Shown: positions 12,047-23,984, numbered from the stretch's first letter. The stretch is DNA of 64,000 nucleotides from Beta vulgaris subsp. vulgaris (GCF_026745355.1 NC_079210.1:27084529-27148528); one strand, 5' to 3'. Numbers and translations are program-made. The notes: a model not told the origin generated them from the sequence alone.

Positions 12047-13790
12047 ATGAACACATCAGGAGAAAGATTGGAAGAAGGTTACTCAACTCAGCGTCCACCC
12101 ATGTTTAATGGCAAGTATTACCCATACTGGAAGAATCGTATGGAAATCTTATCAAGGCCGAAAATCTATCAAGTTTGGAGAGTAATAGAGATTGGTGACT
12201 TCGAAGTCACAGAGAAAAATGAAAAAGGTGAAGACTCCCAAGCCTCTCTCCAAATTTGATAAAGATGACTTCGACAAATGGAGATGAACAACTTGGCAAG
12301 AAAATTCTTCACTGTGGTCTTGGTCCCCATGAACACAATCGAATCATGGGATGCAAGTCAGCCAAGCAAATGTGGGAACTTCTTCAAGTTACTCAGAAGG
12401 AACAACGAAGTCAAGCGATCAAAGATTGACATGCTCATGCACAAATATGAGCTATTTCAAATGAATCAAGGAGTCTGTTCAAGAGATGCTCACAAGATTC
12501 TCCAACATCATAAATGAGCTTGAATCTCTAGGAAAGATCATCACCCCGAGGAACAAGTACGTAAAGTTCTACGAAGTCTTCCTCAGGATGAAAAATGGAT
12601 GGCAAAGGTCACTGCTTGCTCGAAACTAAAGATTTCACCACATTCAATATCGAGCAACTTTCCGGTTCCTTGTTAACTCATGAAATCCATCTAGGAACTC
12701 ATGAAGTTGACTCAATAGACCTAAGGCCTTGGCTCTCAAGTCCGATGATCTGGAGGATTCAGAACTGATGATGAAGAAGCAGCACTGATCGTGAAAAGAT
12801 TCAAAAAGTTCTTCAACAAGAACTACAAAGGGAAGAACTGAAAAAGCCAGGAAAGTTAAGCTGTCACAAGTGTGGAAGTCCGGATCACTTCATAAAAGGA
12901 ATGCCCTCTCTGGGAAAATGAAAAGAGCAAAGGAAAGTACAAGGAGAAGGGAAAGGAACAACAAAAACCTTTCTCAAAAGTTGATATGAGAAGGGCCATG
13001 GTAGCTGCCTGGGGAGAATCCGATCAGACGAGGAGCAGGAACAACCAGAAGAGGAGACACACCACTTATGTCTCATGGCAAAAACAGACGAAGAAGAAGA
13101 CTTGCCAAACAACAAGGTACGCATAAATGTTATTGAAGAAGAGTTAAAAGAACTTTCAAAGAATCAATTAATAAAACTACTTTTGGAAACCTTAGATGAC
13201 TACAAGGCATTTGTGTTAGAGAAGAAAATTTAGAAAAAGCCTTAGAAGTCACCAAAGGCATTCAAATTGGTTTAAAACAGTGAATGCAAACATTGAGAAA
13301 GATTCTTTGAAGTCTTTGATGAAAACCGACGTATTCGAGAAGCTTTTGAAAATGCTAAAAATGAAAACTTATTCTTGAATATGGAAATGGCTGAATTGAA
13401 ACTATTGTTCCTGAAGGAACCAGTTCCTCTATAAATAAAGATCCGAGTTCGAAAATTAAAATTCGAACATGAAAAAGTTTTGAGTAAATATCTTGTACTT
13501 AAAGAGAAAATGGAATCTTCAAGAACGACTCTTCCTGATCCAGAAGTTGGATACAAAAATATAAAAATGAAGGAAGAAGTGGGCTAGGTTTCAATCACAA
13601 GAAGAAAAACAAAATGAAAAAATATGTTGATCTTCCAAGCAGCCGAATATGCTCTTACTGTGGGAACAGTGGACACTTAGTGTCTGACTGTTCCTCCAGA
13701 GAAGAACATATTGAAATGAATCCCACTTAATAAACAAGTTTGGAAAGTAAGAGAAATATAGCCCAACAGAGGAACCCAAGTCAAACTGGG
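12047..13790 (+). pseudogene. Copia gag (decayed)
   Basis: The ATG at 12047, 63 bases after the LTR, opens MNTSGERLEEGYSTQRPPMF then YPYWKNRME, a typical copia Gag N-terminus (UBN2-like). The frame breaks at 12259 and continues through shifted segments. A CCHC zinc knuckle (CHKCGSPDHFIK...C) lies at 12860-12905, but one extra base after HFIK moves the last Cys out of frame. A second knuckle-like motif, CSYCGNSGHLVSDC, lies at about 13649-13690. Gag forms the virus-like particle and binds the RNA in intact relatives. At least four frame disruptions make this a pseudogene. Confidence 0.85.
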
Positions 13791-13799
13791 TTCCTACCA

Positions 13800-16700
13800 C
13801 TGACTGATTGCTTTGATGCAGGCTAAAGTGAGGGGGAACAACCTGTGGTACCTCGACAGCGTTGTTCTAAACACATGACAGGAGATAAAGAGAAATTTCT
13901 CTCGCTTTCAGCCTATGATGGAGGAACTGTGACCTTGGAGACAATCTTACCGGTAACATAGTTGCAATGGGAAGGTAGGAAAGTCTAAGTCACATTCCAT
14001 AGACAATGTATTTTTGGTCGAGGGTTTAAAACATAATCTGCTTAGTATTTCTCAATTTTGCGACAAAGGGAACAGTGTAAATTTTACTGATGAACATTGT
14101 ATAGTAAGAATACAGGAACAGGTACCAAAATTCTAGAAGGAACAAGGAAAGGGAACACCTAGTTGTTGATCTCAACCTTGTTCCTAGGAACAATCTAACA
14201 TGTTTAAGTGCCGTTGATAATGAACCACTTCTTTGGCATAAAAGATGTGGTCAGCAAGATGACATTACTCCAGAAGCTAAGTGGTAAGGACTTGGTGATT
14301 GGATTACCAACTATCAAAGTCTCAAACCATGAAGTTTGTGGACCTGTGCAAAAGGTAAACAAGTTAGATCCTCGTTCAAATCAAAGAAAATGGTAAGCTC
14401 ACAAAGTCCCCTTGAATTGATTCATATGGACTTGTTGGCCCTGTTCGAATCCAAAGTCGATCTGGTAAGAGATATGCTTGTAATAGTTGATGATTTTTCA
14501 AGATACACTTGGGTTATTTTTCTTCATAGCAAAGATGAAACATTTGAGAATTTGTTAACTTTGCTAAAAGAACTCAAAGAATAAGTGGTTTTAAGATTAA
14601 GCACTTGCGTTCTGATCATGGTAGAGAGTTTGAAAACTCAAAATTTGATGAGTTTTCAGGCATGAAGGTTTGATCACAACTTCTCAGCTCCTAGAACCCA
14701 CAACAAAATGGTGTGTAGAACGGAAGAATCGCACTTTGGAGGACATGGCAAGAACAATGATAATAGCAAGCAATCTTCCGAAAATTTCTGGGCTGAAGCA
14801 GTGAATACGGCATGCTATTAATCAATAGAGTCATGCTAAGACCTATATCTTAAAGACCCCTTATGAGCTACTTAAAGGAAGAAAACCCAATATCTCATAC
14901 TTTAGATCTTTGGTTGTAAATGCTTTGTACATAATAATGGTAAAGACAATTTAGGAAAGTTTGAGCTAGAAGCGATGAGGCTTTTTATTGGATATGCTTT
15001 AAGTAGTAAGGCATATAGAGTTTACAACAAACGAACAATGTGTGTTGAGGAAAGTATCCATGTTTTTTCGATGAAACTAACTCTCTGCAGGAACCAAGTC
15101 ATGAAAATGACTTTGAAATAGGACTGACTCGTATTGAGGAGTCAGTAAACATTGATGAGGAACTAACACCTGCAGGTAACGACAAAAAGCATATTTCTGA
15201 AGAAGAGTAGATGTTCCTGATCCTGTTATACAGGAGGAACAGGCACCAGAAATTCATCCAGAAGACGAGAGAATGAAGCTCCTCAAACTGGAGGAGCAGA
15301 GACAAGAAGATTGAACCAAGACCGTGGAAACACTTAAAATCCCATCCATTGGATTTAATAGTAAGTGATATTGAAAAGGGAACTCAAACGAGATCCCAAC
15401 TGAAAAATTTTGTGCTTTCCATGCCTTTTTGTCTATGACAGAACCACGAGATCACAATGATGCCCTACTGGAGTCTGACTGGATAAACGCCATGCAAGAG
15501 GAACTAATGAGTTCCAAGGAACAAGGTCTGGCACCGAGACAAGCCAAAAACCAAAAGGTAATTGGACTAAAATGGGTCTTCAGGAACAAGCTAGACGAGC
15601 ATGGAACAGTCATAAGAAACAAAGCCAGACTCGTAGCCAAAGGGTACAATCAACAAGAAGGTATTGATTTGATGAAACCTTTGCCCTGTAGCTAGAATAG
15701 AGCAATAAGAATTTTGATTGCCTTTGCATCATTCATGGGTTTTAGGTTGTACCAAATGGACGTCAAATGTGCCTTTTTAAATGGATATTTGATTGAAGAC
15801 GTCTATGTGGAACAACCTCCTGGTTTTGAAAACCCGGATCTTCCAAATCATGTCTATAAGCTAGATAAAGCTCTTTATGGGCTTAAGCAAGCTCCTAGAT
15901 CATGGTATGAAAGATTTCAAAATTCTTACTTTCTAATGATTTTATAAGAGGCAAAGTTGATAGGACCCTGTTCCTTCGATCCAAAGGAACAGACATCCTA
16001 GTGGTTCAGATTTATGTGGATGATATAATTTTTGGTGCAACTAACGAATCTCTTTGTAAAGAATTTGCTGAGTTAATGCGTAGTGAATTTGAAATGAGTA
16101 TGATGGGAGAATTAAACTTCTTTCTTGGTTTGCAAATCAAGCAAACTGAAAGAGAACAATGATCCATCAACAAAAATACATAAAAGAGTTATTGAAAAAT
16201 ATGGAATGGATCAAGCAAAAACAAACCATACTCCTATAGGAACAGGTACAAGGTTAGATGAGGATCAAAGTGGTAAGTCCGTAGATCAGAAACTCTATAG
16301 AGGTATGATTGGCTCCTTACTCTATCTAACTGCAAGTAGGCCTGATATATCCTTTAGTGTTGGTTTATGTGCAAGATTCCAATCAAATCCTAAGGAATCC
16401 CATTTGACAGCTGTTAAAAGGATTCTTAGAATTTGAAAGGAAGTGATGATCTTTGCTTGTTCTATCCTCGAAGTGACATCTTTGATCTTGTAAGCTATTC
16501 CGATGCTGACTATGCTGGAGACTTGGTGAATCGCAAAAGCACATCTGGTATTGTCCAGTTCCTAGGATCAATTGTTTCTTGGAGCTCAAAGAAACAAAAC
16601 ACAGTTGCTCTTTCCACAGCAGAAGCTGAATACGTGGGCTGCTGCATGTTGTTTCAAGTATTGTGGATCAAGCAACAGGTACGTGACTTTGGCATAAAAT

Positions 16701-16947
16701 TCAAGTGTGTTCCTATATTTTGTGACAATACTAGTGCTATTTGTATTTCGAAGGATCCAGTTCATCACTCTAGAGTCAAGCATATTCACATTAGACATCA
16801 TTTCCTAAAAGACAATGTAGAGAAAGGGTTAGTCAAATTGTGTTTCTGTCCTACTGAAAATCAAATAGCTGACTATTGACTAAACCTCTATCTAGGGACA
16901 GGTTTGAAAAGATACGCTTGGAACTAGGAATGATAAAGATTGTTTAA
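13800..16947 (+). pseudogene. Copia pol: protease, integrase, RT, RNase H (decayed)
   Basis: Domains appear in copia order across shifted frames. The protease motif WYLDS is at about 13847, with the following Gly lost to a frameshift. The GAG-pre-integrase block (NEPLLWHKR, in shifted frame) is near 14220. The integrase core (SPLELIHMDL near 14410, LVIVDDFSRYTWVIFL near 14480) follows. The RT part has KWVFRNKLDEHG, ARLVAKGYNQ, YQMDVKCAFLNG and YGLKQAPRSWYE. The catalytic IYVDDIIFGA at 16008-16040 lies in a different frame from its neighbours. The RNase H part has SYSDADYAGD, LSTAEAEY and CDNTSAICISKDP. The normal end is a TAA at 16945-16947, after an earlier in-frame stop near 16876. More than ten disruptions. 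Confidence 0.93.
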
Positions 16948-17456
16948 ATGTGCACATGATGTGTTTCCCCCAAATTGTTTCTTACTAAGTATGTACTGCA
17001 ATCTTCATGAATTAATTTTCATACACCTAGGGTCAAGTATAAGGACTCACATATGTCTCTGAATATTACCCTTAGTGTCCTTACACATATTTGGTATGCT
17101 TGTAGTTTGTATATTATGGACAAAAATTTTATCATATGCAAGAGTAAATTTTTTTCAAAATTTCCTTGTTTCTTTTTCTTTTCACACCTTCCGTCCAAAA
17201 ATTAAACACATCACTCTGAATTATGCCCAAAATTAAGCGTTCAATTAATCTAAGTTAAGAGGAGTAACTTCATTAATTGCCTTCCGAAAACCCATAAACC
17301 GCTTCATTAAACCATCTCCACTTCTTTTCACACGGATCATGATTACTTTATAAACCTAACACATCAAATCACTGACCCTTCCTATTTCTACACATCAACT
17401 CAAGTCTCTCTCTCTCTCCTAATTCTCATCTTCAACCTCACAAAACCTCTGTCAAC

Positions 17457-18805
17457 ATGTCTTCCAAAACTCAAACCTCTGATGCACATGCAAAATTACC
17501 GAAAGAGAAACCACTCTCCTGAAGAAGAAAGTGCTCAAGAATCTCCAAGAATGACGCAGATTCTTCTGGGTCAAAAACGGCATCTTCTTCACCAATTTCT
17601 CTCCCCCGAAAAAGGAAGACGATGATCATGAAATTGAAAGCGAACAAGAACAAGAACTTGCTGTACCTACAAAAAGAGGTAAGAAAACAAAATCTTCACA
17701 ATTTCTTGTGGGCTTTTGTGTAGACATTGCATGGTGCAAAAAGTCAAAATGGAATGAGTTGTTGAAAATTTTAAAATTTCAGAAGTGGTTGAAAATTGTT
17801 AGCATAGATGAGGGTCTTTATGAAAAGGAGATGAAAGATTTTGTTCTGGGTTTGCAATAACAGAGGGTGTGTGTGTGTCCTTGTTAATGGGTCAGTTGTT
17901 ACAATCACTGAGAAGAAACTTGGGGACTGGTTTGATATTCCAATGAGGGTTATAAATTACATTAAGGGTAGGGCTAAGTTAAACATAAATGGAGTCACTA
18001 ATGCCAAAATTCTTGCCTTCTTTAACGGCATTCTAATGCTTTATCTTTAGATCAAAAGGAGTTGTCTCCTTTCATAAGCTGTGTTTCAGTTGGTTTTGGC
18101 GTTTTTTTACCTCGTCCTCCAAAAGAACCCAGGCAAGCCTAATGGATCTTTCCATTATGTATTGCCTTGCTGAAAACATCAAAATCAACCTTCCCTCACT
18201 GATAATTGCCCATCTCTCTCACTGCATTACCCACAACACCAAAGTGGGTTATGGTAATCTTCTGTCCTATGTCTTCAAACAATGCAAGGTTAAACTCCCT
18301 TCCAGCCCTCCTTTTTTTTGAGCCAGAAAATTATCTTACAAAAGAAACTTTAACTAGACTAAGTTTGAGTTGGTGTAATGGAAGCTAGAGTGTGAGAGAG
18401 AAGAAACTCCGGTTAAGGTTGAGGTAGGGAGTAAAAGAAAGTTGGATGAAGAAGGGGTTGCCAGTGGGTCTGTCAGAAAAAGCCAAAGGTTGGCTGGGTC
18501 CAAGTTCCAGAAGGAACAGGATCAAGGTGAAACTGTCTTTATTCACCTAGATTCTGTATGTCCTTCTACTGCGTGGATTTCCCTTTACTTTCTACAACTG
18601 GACTTAACAAGATGCTCCGGGAGATTCAGGATTCTTTGACCCTCCTACACACCAAGATCAATGCAATTGAAGCTACGTGTCAGTTCTGGACTCTCAGCAA
18701 CAGGATCAACTACTTGTAATCAAGAATGCTGATACTGGGATCAGGAACAAGGTGGATGGTGTGCTTTCCAAGATAGATTCGGTGGTCTCCTCTCTCTTCA
18801 AATGA
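17457..18805 (+). pseudogene. Envelope-like third ORF of copia element 2 (decayed)
   Basis: The ATG at 17457 (MSSKTQTSDAHAKL) follows a CT-rich leader with TCTCTCTCTCTC. The central part has FCVDIAWCKKSKWNE at about 17710 and MDLSIMYCLAENIKINLPS near 18140, parallel to the same ORF in element 1. Near 18430 there is a basic stretch GSKRKLDEEG...RKSQRLAGSK. The C-terminus (18610-18805) is coiled-coil-like and ends SKIDSVVSSLFK then TGA at 18803-18805. Stops occur near 17520, 17860 and 18048. This position in SIRE-type elements holds an ORF called envelope-like. Its role is unproven and I infer only homology between the two copies here. Confidence 0.7.
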
Positions 18806-19343
18806 ACCAAATCCTAACTTCTCTTATCTTTGGCTACTTTGAACAATTTTTTTGGCTGTAATTATTACTCTTTTGGATTCTACTTCTTATGTCCTTCTGA
18901 GACATATGAAGCACCTTTAATATTTTCTTTGCTTTCTTCATTTTCTTTCTCATTACTCTGCATATTGATTGATTCTTGCTGTCCCTAATGCTTCTTTCTG
19001 CTTGCCTATTATGCTTGTGTGTTTGGATGGCTAATATTATGAGATATATGTTTGAGCAACTTGCTTGGTGCCTAGACTGTTGACTCTCTAGTGCTGCAGG
19101 TACAACATTTGGTTTTGATAATGACAAAGGGGGAAGAGATGTGTGTCACAAAAACAAAATTTTTATCAGTTCCTTGTATTTTTGCTTGCTCTGTTCCTAC
19201 CTATGTTGCTCCTGTTCCCAGTCTGTAGAGTTGTTTACACTAGGTTATATTGTGATATTTGTGTAGTTTATTTTTTTCTATGTGTTTAGAGTGTTCAAAA
19301 CAAAAACAAAAACCTTAAAAAAAATTTTAATTAATTGTCATAA
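18806..19343 (+). other. 3' untranslated region of copia element 2
   Basis: Non-coding sequence between the third ORF and the PPT. It contains the purine run GACAAAGGGGGAAGAG near 19124 (a second PPT-like tract, in the same relative place as the one near 2960 in element 1) and three GTTCC motifs at 19170-19220. No gene supported. Confidence 0.6.
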
Positions 19344-19361
19344 TAAAAAAAGGGGGAATAT
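19344..19361 (+). promoter_or_regulatory. Polypurine tract of copia element 2
   Basis: AAAAAAAGGGGGAATAT directly precedes the TG that opens the 3' LTR at 19362, the expected plus-strand primer site. Confidence 0.92.
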
Positions 19362-20514
19362 TGTTATTTCACTATTTTGATAATGACATATAATTAATGT
19401 TTACATTTTATTTGTTTTATTCGGTTTTTAGTTTCTTTGTTAGAAGTAACTTGTTTATGTCTTAGTTCTAGTTCTCTAGTTTGTTTTTGTTTTGTTTATT
19501 TTATTTGTCTAGTTTTATTACGATTAAATGTCCTTAGGGTTCACAAATAAAATGGAAATACTTATGAAGTTTGATCAAGTGTTTAATCAAGTTTAAAATT
19601 ATTTATTTGTGTTATCCGATTTATATTATGGTTATAACAAATGAAATATATGAAGATTCCATAATATTTTATTTAGTGAGATGTATGCGCAGCATTGGTG
19701 TTTTCCTAGAAATAAGGAGCCGCCAAACATTAACCTAAGCTATCGCGCCAACAAAGTGAACGTTGAGGTAGTTCCTAGAATTTAGGAACCACAAGGCGTG
19801 TGATCATGGAGAGGTGACTGAGATCATGGAGAAGATCGTGGAAGCCCAACTAACTCAACTGCCAACGGAAAGATTACAACGGACAAAATGGAGAAGTGGC
19901 TAAGAGTACGTGTGTTCATGGAGAAGAACATGGAGAAAACCGTGGAGAAGAATTCGAGTAAATAGGTCTCTACAAATAGATGTTTGTAATGGATCTCTTA
20001 AAATAACTTTCAGAAATTTTATGTAATATTCTTAGTTAAAGTTTACTCGGTTTTTCTTCTTCTTAGACATTGATGTATTATAGATTTGGTTGAGAGAATC
20101 AAAATCTGTAGTCATTCTTGAGAGAAAAAGAGAAAAAGAAGATAGAAAGAGAAAAGACTTCGAGTGAAGTCAAGGGAGAAGTCAATTGTTTAGGGGGAAC
20201 AGGCTGACTGGGAACAAGTTCCTAGGGGAAGAGAGTTGGTCCGAGTTTAGGTTGTACAAAAGATAGTCTTTTGGCCCAAAAGTGATTAAAGAGAATTGAG
20301 TCAAAATCCCTAGTGGTGAAGGTTTTTATTCCTATTGGGCCTAGGAAGTTTTCCTTGTAAACATCCCATGTTCCTAGTTCTTTCTTTATTCATGCAATTA
20401 GTTCCTTCTTACTTATTCATTCTTTTATTTCCGCAAAAAGTTTCAAAATCTCTCCAACTACAATTCACCCCCCCCCCCTCTTGTAGTTGCTTAACTGTTC
20501 GTCCAAGACAAACA
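19362..20514 (+). repeat. 3' LTR of copia element 2
   Basis: Starts TGTTATTTCACTATTTTGAT and ends CCAAGACAAACA. Same sequence as the 5' LTR apart from scattered substitutions and indels. A run of C at 20468-20478 is longer than in the 5' LTR. It is followed by the second ATGTT target duplication. Confidence 0.96.
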
Positions 20515-22808
20515 ATGTTCATTTTCCTTAATTCCCCCATTTAGTCACATGTTAGAACATTTATAGCTATAATAACAGCATATTTAACCAATTATTTTTG
20601 AAACCCAATTTGGGTAAATGAATGTCGTTTTGGGCCGAAATTAGATTTTCTTCTCCATTCTCCTTAATTCCCGCATTCAGTCACAGTTAGGACATATAAA
20701 GTACTAATAGCAACATATGGAAGCATTAGAGTGAAGTAAAGTCTACTCATGTGCTCTCAATCCATTTTGGGTAGAATAATGTCATTTAGTGTTAATGAAG
20801 GTCTTTTCGAACCTATTTTGCCCTTTCAAGTTCAATTTACATAGTTCTTCACATTTAGCCACATGTTAGGACATATATAGTACTAATAGAAACATATATA
20901 AGAATTTGACTCAAGAAAAACTAATTCCCATGCTTTGAAACCCATTTTGGGTAAATAAAGGTCATTTAGCGACGATATTAGATTTTCATGTTCATTTTCC
21001 TTCATTTCCCCATTTAGGAACATGTAAGAACATTTATAGCTATAATAACAACATATTTAACCATAAGAGTCAACAAAAACCATTTCTCATGTTTTGAAAC
21101 CAAATTTAAGTAAATGAAGGTCGTTTCGGGCCGATATTAGATGTCCTTCTCCATTCTCGGTAATTCTCGCATTTAGTCACAGTAAGGGCATATATAGTAC
21201 TAATAGCAACATATATAACCGTTAGAGTCAAGAATAACCGTTGCTGATGGTTTGAAACCCAAATTGGGTAAATGAAGGTCATTTAGTGCCGATATTAGAC
21301 TTTCATGTTCATTTTCCTTAATTCATTCATATAGTCACATGTTAGAACATGTATAGCTATAATAACACCATGTTTAACCATTAGAGTCAAGTAAAGTCCA
21401 CTCATGTGCTCTTAATCCATTTTGGGTAGATAAATGTCATTTTGGGTAAACGAAGGTCTTTGCGGCCTATTTTGCCCTTTCAAGTTCAATTTACATAGTT
21501 TTGCACATTTAGCCACATGATAGGACATATATAGTACTAATAGAAACATACCATTAGAGTCATGAAAAACTATTTCCCATGCTATGAAATCCATTTTGGG
21601 TAAACGATGGTCATTAAGGGCTGATATTAGATTTCCTTGTCCGTTCTCTTTAATTCCCACATTTAGTCACATGTTGGGACATAAGAATACTAATAGTAAC
21701 ATATATATCCATTAGAGTCAAGAAAAACCATTTCTCATGCATTGAAATCCAATTTGGGTAAATGAAGGTTATTTAGGACTGATATTAGACTTTCATGTTC
21801 ATTTTCCTTAATTCCCAAATTTAGTCACATGTTAGGATATATATAGTACTAATAGAAACATATATAACCATTGGAGTCAATGAAAACCATTTCTATGCTT
21901 TGAAACCCAATTTGGGTAAATAAAGGACATTTAGGGCTGATATTAGACTTTCATGTTGATTTTCCTTATTTCCTGCATTTAGTCACATGTTAGAACATGT
22001 GTAGATATAATAATACCATATATAACCATTATAGTCAAGTAAAGTCCACTCATGTGCTCTCAATCCATTTTGGTAGATAAATGTCATTAAGGGTAAATGA
22101 AGGTTTTCCGGGCCTTTTTTGCCCTTTCAAGTTCAATTTACATAGTTCTCCATATTTAGCCACATGTTAGTACATATATAGTACTAATAGAAACACATAT
22201 AACCATTAGAGACAAGAAAAACTATTTCCCATGCTTTGAAATCCATTTTGGGTAAACGAAGGTCATTTGGGGTCGATATTAGATTTTTTTGTTCATTCTC
22301 TTTAATACCCTCTTTTAGTCACATGCATGTTAGAACATTTATAGCTATAGTGCCAAAATATTTAACCAGTAGAGTCTAGAAAAACCATTTATCATGCTTT
22401 GAAACCCAATTTGGGTAAATGAAGGTTATCTAGAACCGATATTAGATTTTCTTGTCCATTCTCCTTAATTCCCACATTTAGTCACATCTTAGGACATATA
22501 TAATACTAATAGCAACATATATAACCATTAGAGTCAAGAAAAACCATTTCTCATGCTTTGAAACCCAATTTGGTAAATGAAGGTCATTTAGGGCCGGTAT
22601 TAGGCTTCCATGTTCATTTTCCTTAATTACCGCATTTAGTCACATGTTATGACATATATAGTAGTAATAGCAACATATATAACCATTAGAGTCAAGAAAA
22701 ACCATTTCTCATGCTTTGAAATCCAATTTGGGTAAATGAAGGTCATTTAGGGCCCATGTTAGACTTTCATGTTCATTTTCCTTAATTCCCGCATTTAGTC
22801 ACATGTAA
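20515..22808 (+). repeat. Satellite array, right block
   Basis: Continuation of the 160-bp satellite, about 14 monomers. The first is a C variant, which follows on from the B2 monomer left of the copia insertion. B1-type monomers recur near 20640 (an A/B1 hybrid), 21290 and 21940, at spacings of about 650 bp, i.e. four monomers. The array ends abruptly inside a monomer (GCATTTAGTCACATGTAAGG) where it joins the coding sequence of the minus-strand pseudogene. Confidence 0.96.
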
Positions 22809-23631
22809 GGAATAAGACTTCTTCCTGGGGAGTTACTGCCTCACTGGAATCCTTACTGGTGAAGAAATCAACCAACCTTTTAAAGCCACACTTGCTAGCA
22901 TTGGCAGAAGGACTAACAATGTGGCGAAAGATAGATAACCTTTGCATATAGAATTCATTGTATTCTTTCACATGATGGAAGATTGGAAGATCAATCCCAT
23001 ACTTAACTGCAGGGGAAACAGTGATAGAAGCAATATTAGCTATGGTTACGGTCATCGGTCCCCACTTGAATAAAAAACAATTAATGGCTGGATCCCAACA
23101 AGCCAATAAGGCAGTAGAAAGAGCTCCATCAAAAGGAATAGTTTCATAAGAAGCTAGCCTCAAGAATGGGAGTATCTTGTTCTTGGTCCATTTCTCATGA
23201 AAAGGTTGCATGCGCAAAAACCATGCCCTTACATCTACTCTTGAAATCCATCCCTTAAATGGTTTATTGGATAGGGCTAGTGAAAACGAATCCTTGAACG
23301 TGAAGTGAAAGGGAGAGTCCTTGGTTTGCCATCTTCTAATACAATGTGATCCAAGAATTGGTAGCAATGCTCCAGAATATGTTGATGACGTTGTTTCCTT
23401 AGATTAAATGGAAATCTAGGTCCAATGGCAGCTGTTTTCTCCTCTACAAGCTTATCGATAGTTTCTAAATGTTTCTTCAAATACCAGAATATTTAGGGTC
23501 AATAATGAACGAGATTCACCTTTATGGCGGTACACAATTGGCGAGCAGCTGTGGAGTGCATGGAAAGAGCCTTTGCGGCCAGTGCCTTGCTAATTTCATC
23601 TTCGTGGTGAGTCTTTTTTCCCTCATACATG
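22795..23631 (-). pseudogene. Plant mobile domain-like protein (broken, 3' end replaced by satellite)
   Basis: Read on the minus strand from an ATG at 23631 (MYEGKKTHHEDEISKALAAK). The first frame has TGA and TAA near 23500, then continues (KKHLETIDKLVEEKTAAIG...LRKQRHQHILEHCYQFLDHI). A frameshift near 23335 leads into the main 190-codon segment with SFSLALSNKPFKGWISRVDV, LPFLRLASYETIPFDGALST and CFLFKWGPMTVTIANIASIT. The pattern of a shared W, a long helix, then 'F.W.GPMTVTIANIASI..SP..YGIDLP' resembles the plant mobile domain (PMD) found in transposase-derived genes and in extra ORFs of retrotransposons. The last residues (LFLTCD) and the stop come from satellite DNA, so the true C-terminus is lost. 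It lies head-to-head with the Glu-rich ORF. Confidence 0.6.
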
Positions 23632-23975
23632 GTGAATATTAAAAATTCAATTGATGTATGTGAGTTTGTCAAAATTAAGTTGGTCTAAATGGATTTCAAG
23701 TTTTCTTTAAATTCTGAAAAAGGATATTAATGAAGAAAACAACAAAAAAGTATAACACGTGCAAAAAGCATGTCCTCTTAATATTGGGTCATCTTTTTCA
23801 TGGATGATTTTAATGCCAAGTTTTAAGAATTGGAATAGAGGGTCATATAAAAGTCCATGTTGAATTAATAACTGACTAGACAGCCCAAACCTTTAAGCGT
23901 GTAGTTAAAGCCCATGTCTTAACCAAAAGGGCGCAATTTTGAAGCTATCGGGTTTTCACGAGATAACACTTTTCT
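23632..23975. other. Intergenic spacer between divergent genes
   Basis: About 340 bp of AT-rich sequence between the start of the minus-strand PMD pseudogene and the plus-strand TATA box. It probably held the promoter regions of both. No ORF or repeat stands out. Confidence 0.4.
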
Positions 23976-23984
23976 TATAAAAGG
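23976..23984 (+). promoter_or_regulatory. TATA box upstream of Glu-rich ORF
   Basis: TATAAAAGG lies 102 bases before the ATG at 24086. The intervening leader contains TCTCTCTCTTTCTCTC, a common feature of plant 5' leaders. Spacing is plausible for a plant RNA polymerase II promoter. Confidence 0.6.

Larger units (their letters stand above)
10849..20514 (+). mobile_element. SIRE-like Ty1/copia element 2, complete structure
   Basis: A 9.67-kb element inserted in the satellite array. In order it has a 5' LTR (1136 bp), a tRNA-iMet-type PBS, gag with a CCHC knuckle, protease-integrase-RT-RNase H in copia order, an envelope-like third ORF, a PPT and a 3' LTR (1153 bp). It is flanked by the 5-bp duplication ATGTT. 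Integrase before RT marks it as Ty1/copia. LTRs over 1 kb and the third ORF after pol suggest the SIRE/Maximus lineage. All ORFs carry stops or frameshifts, so the copy is not autonomous. The two LTRs remain similar but differ by substitutions and several indels (two of about 17 bp), so the insertion is not very recent. Confidence 0.95.
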
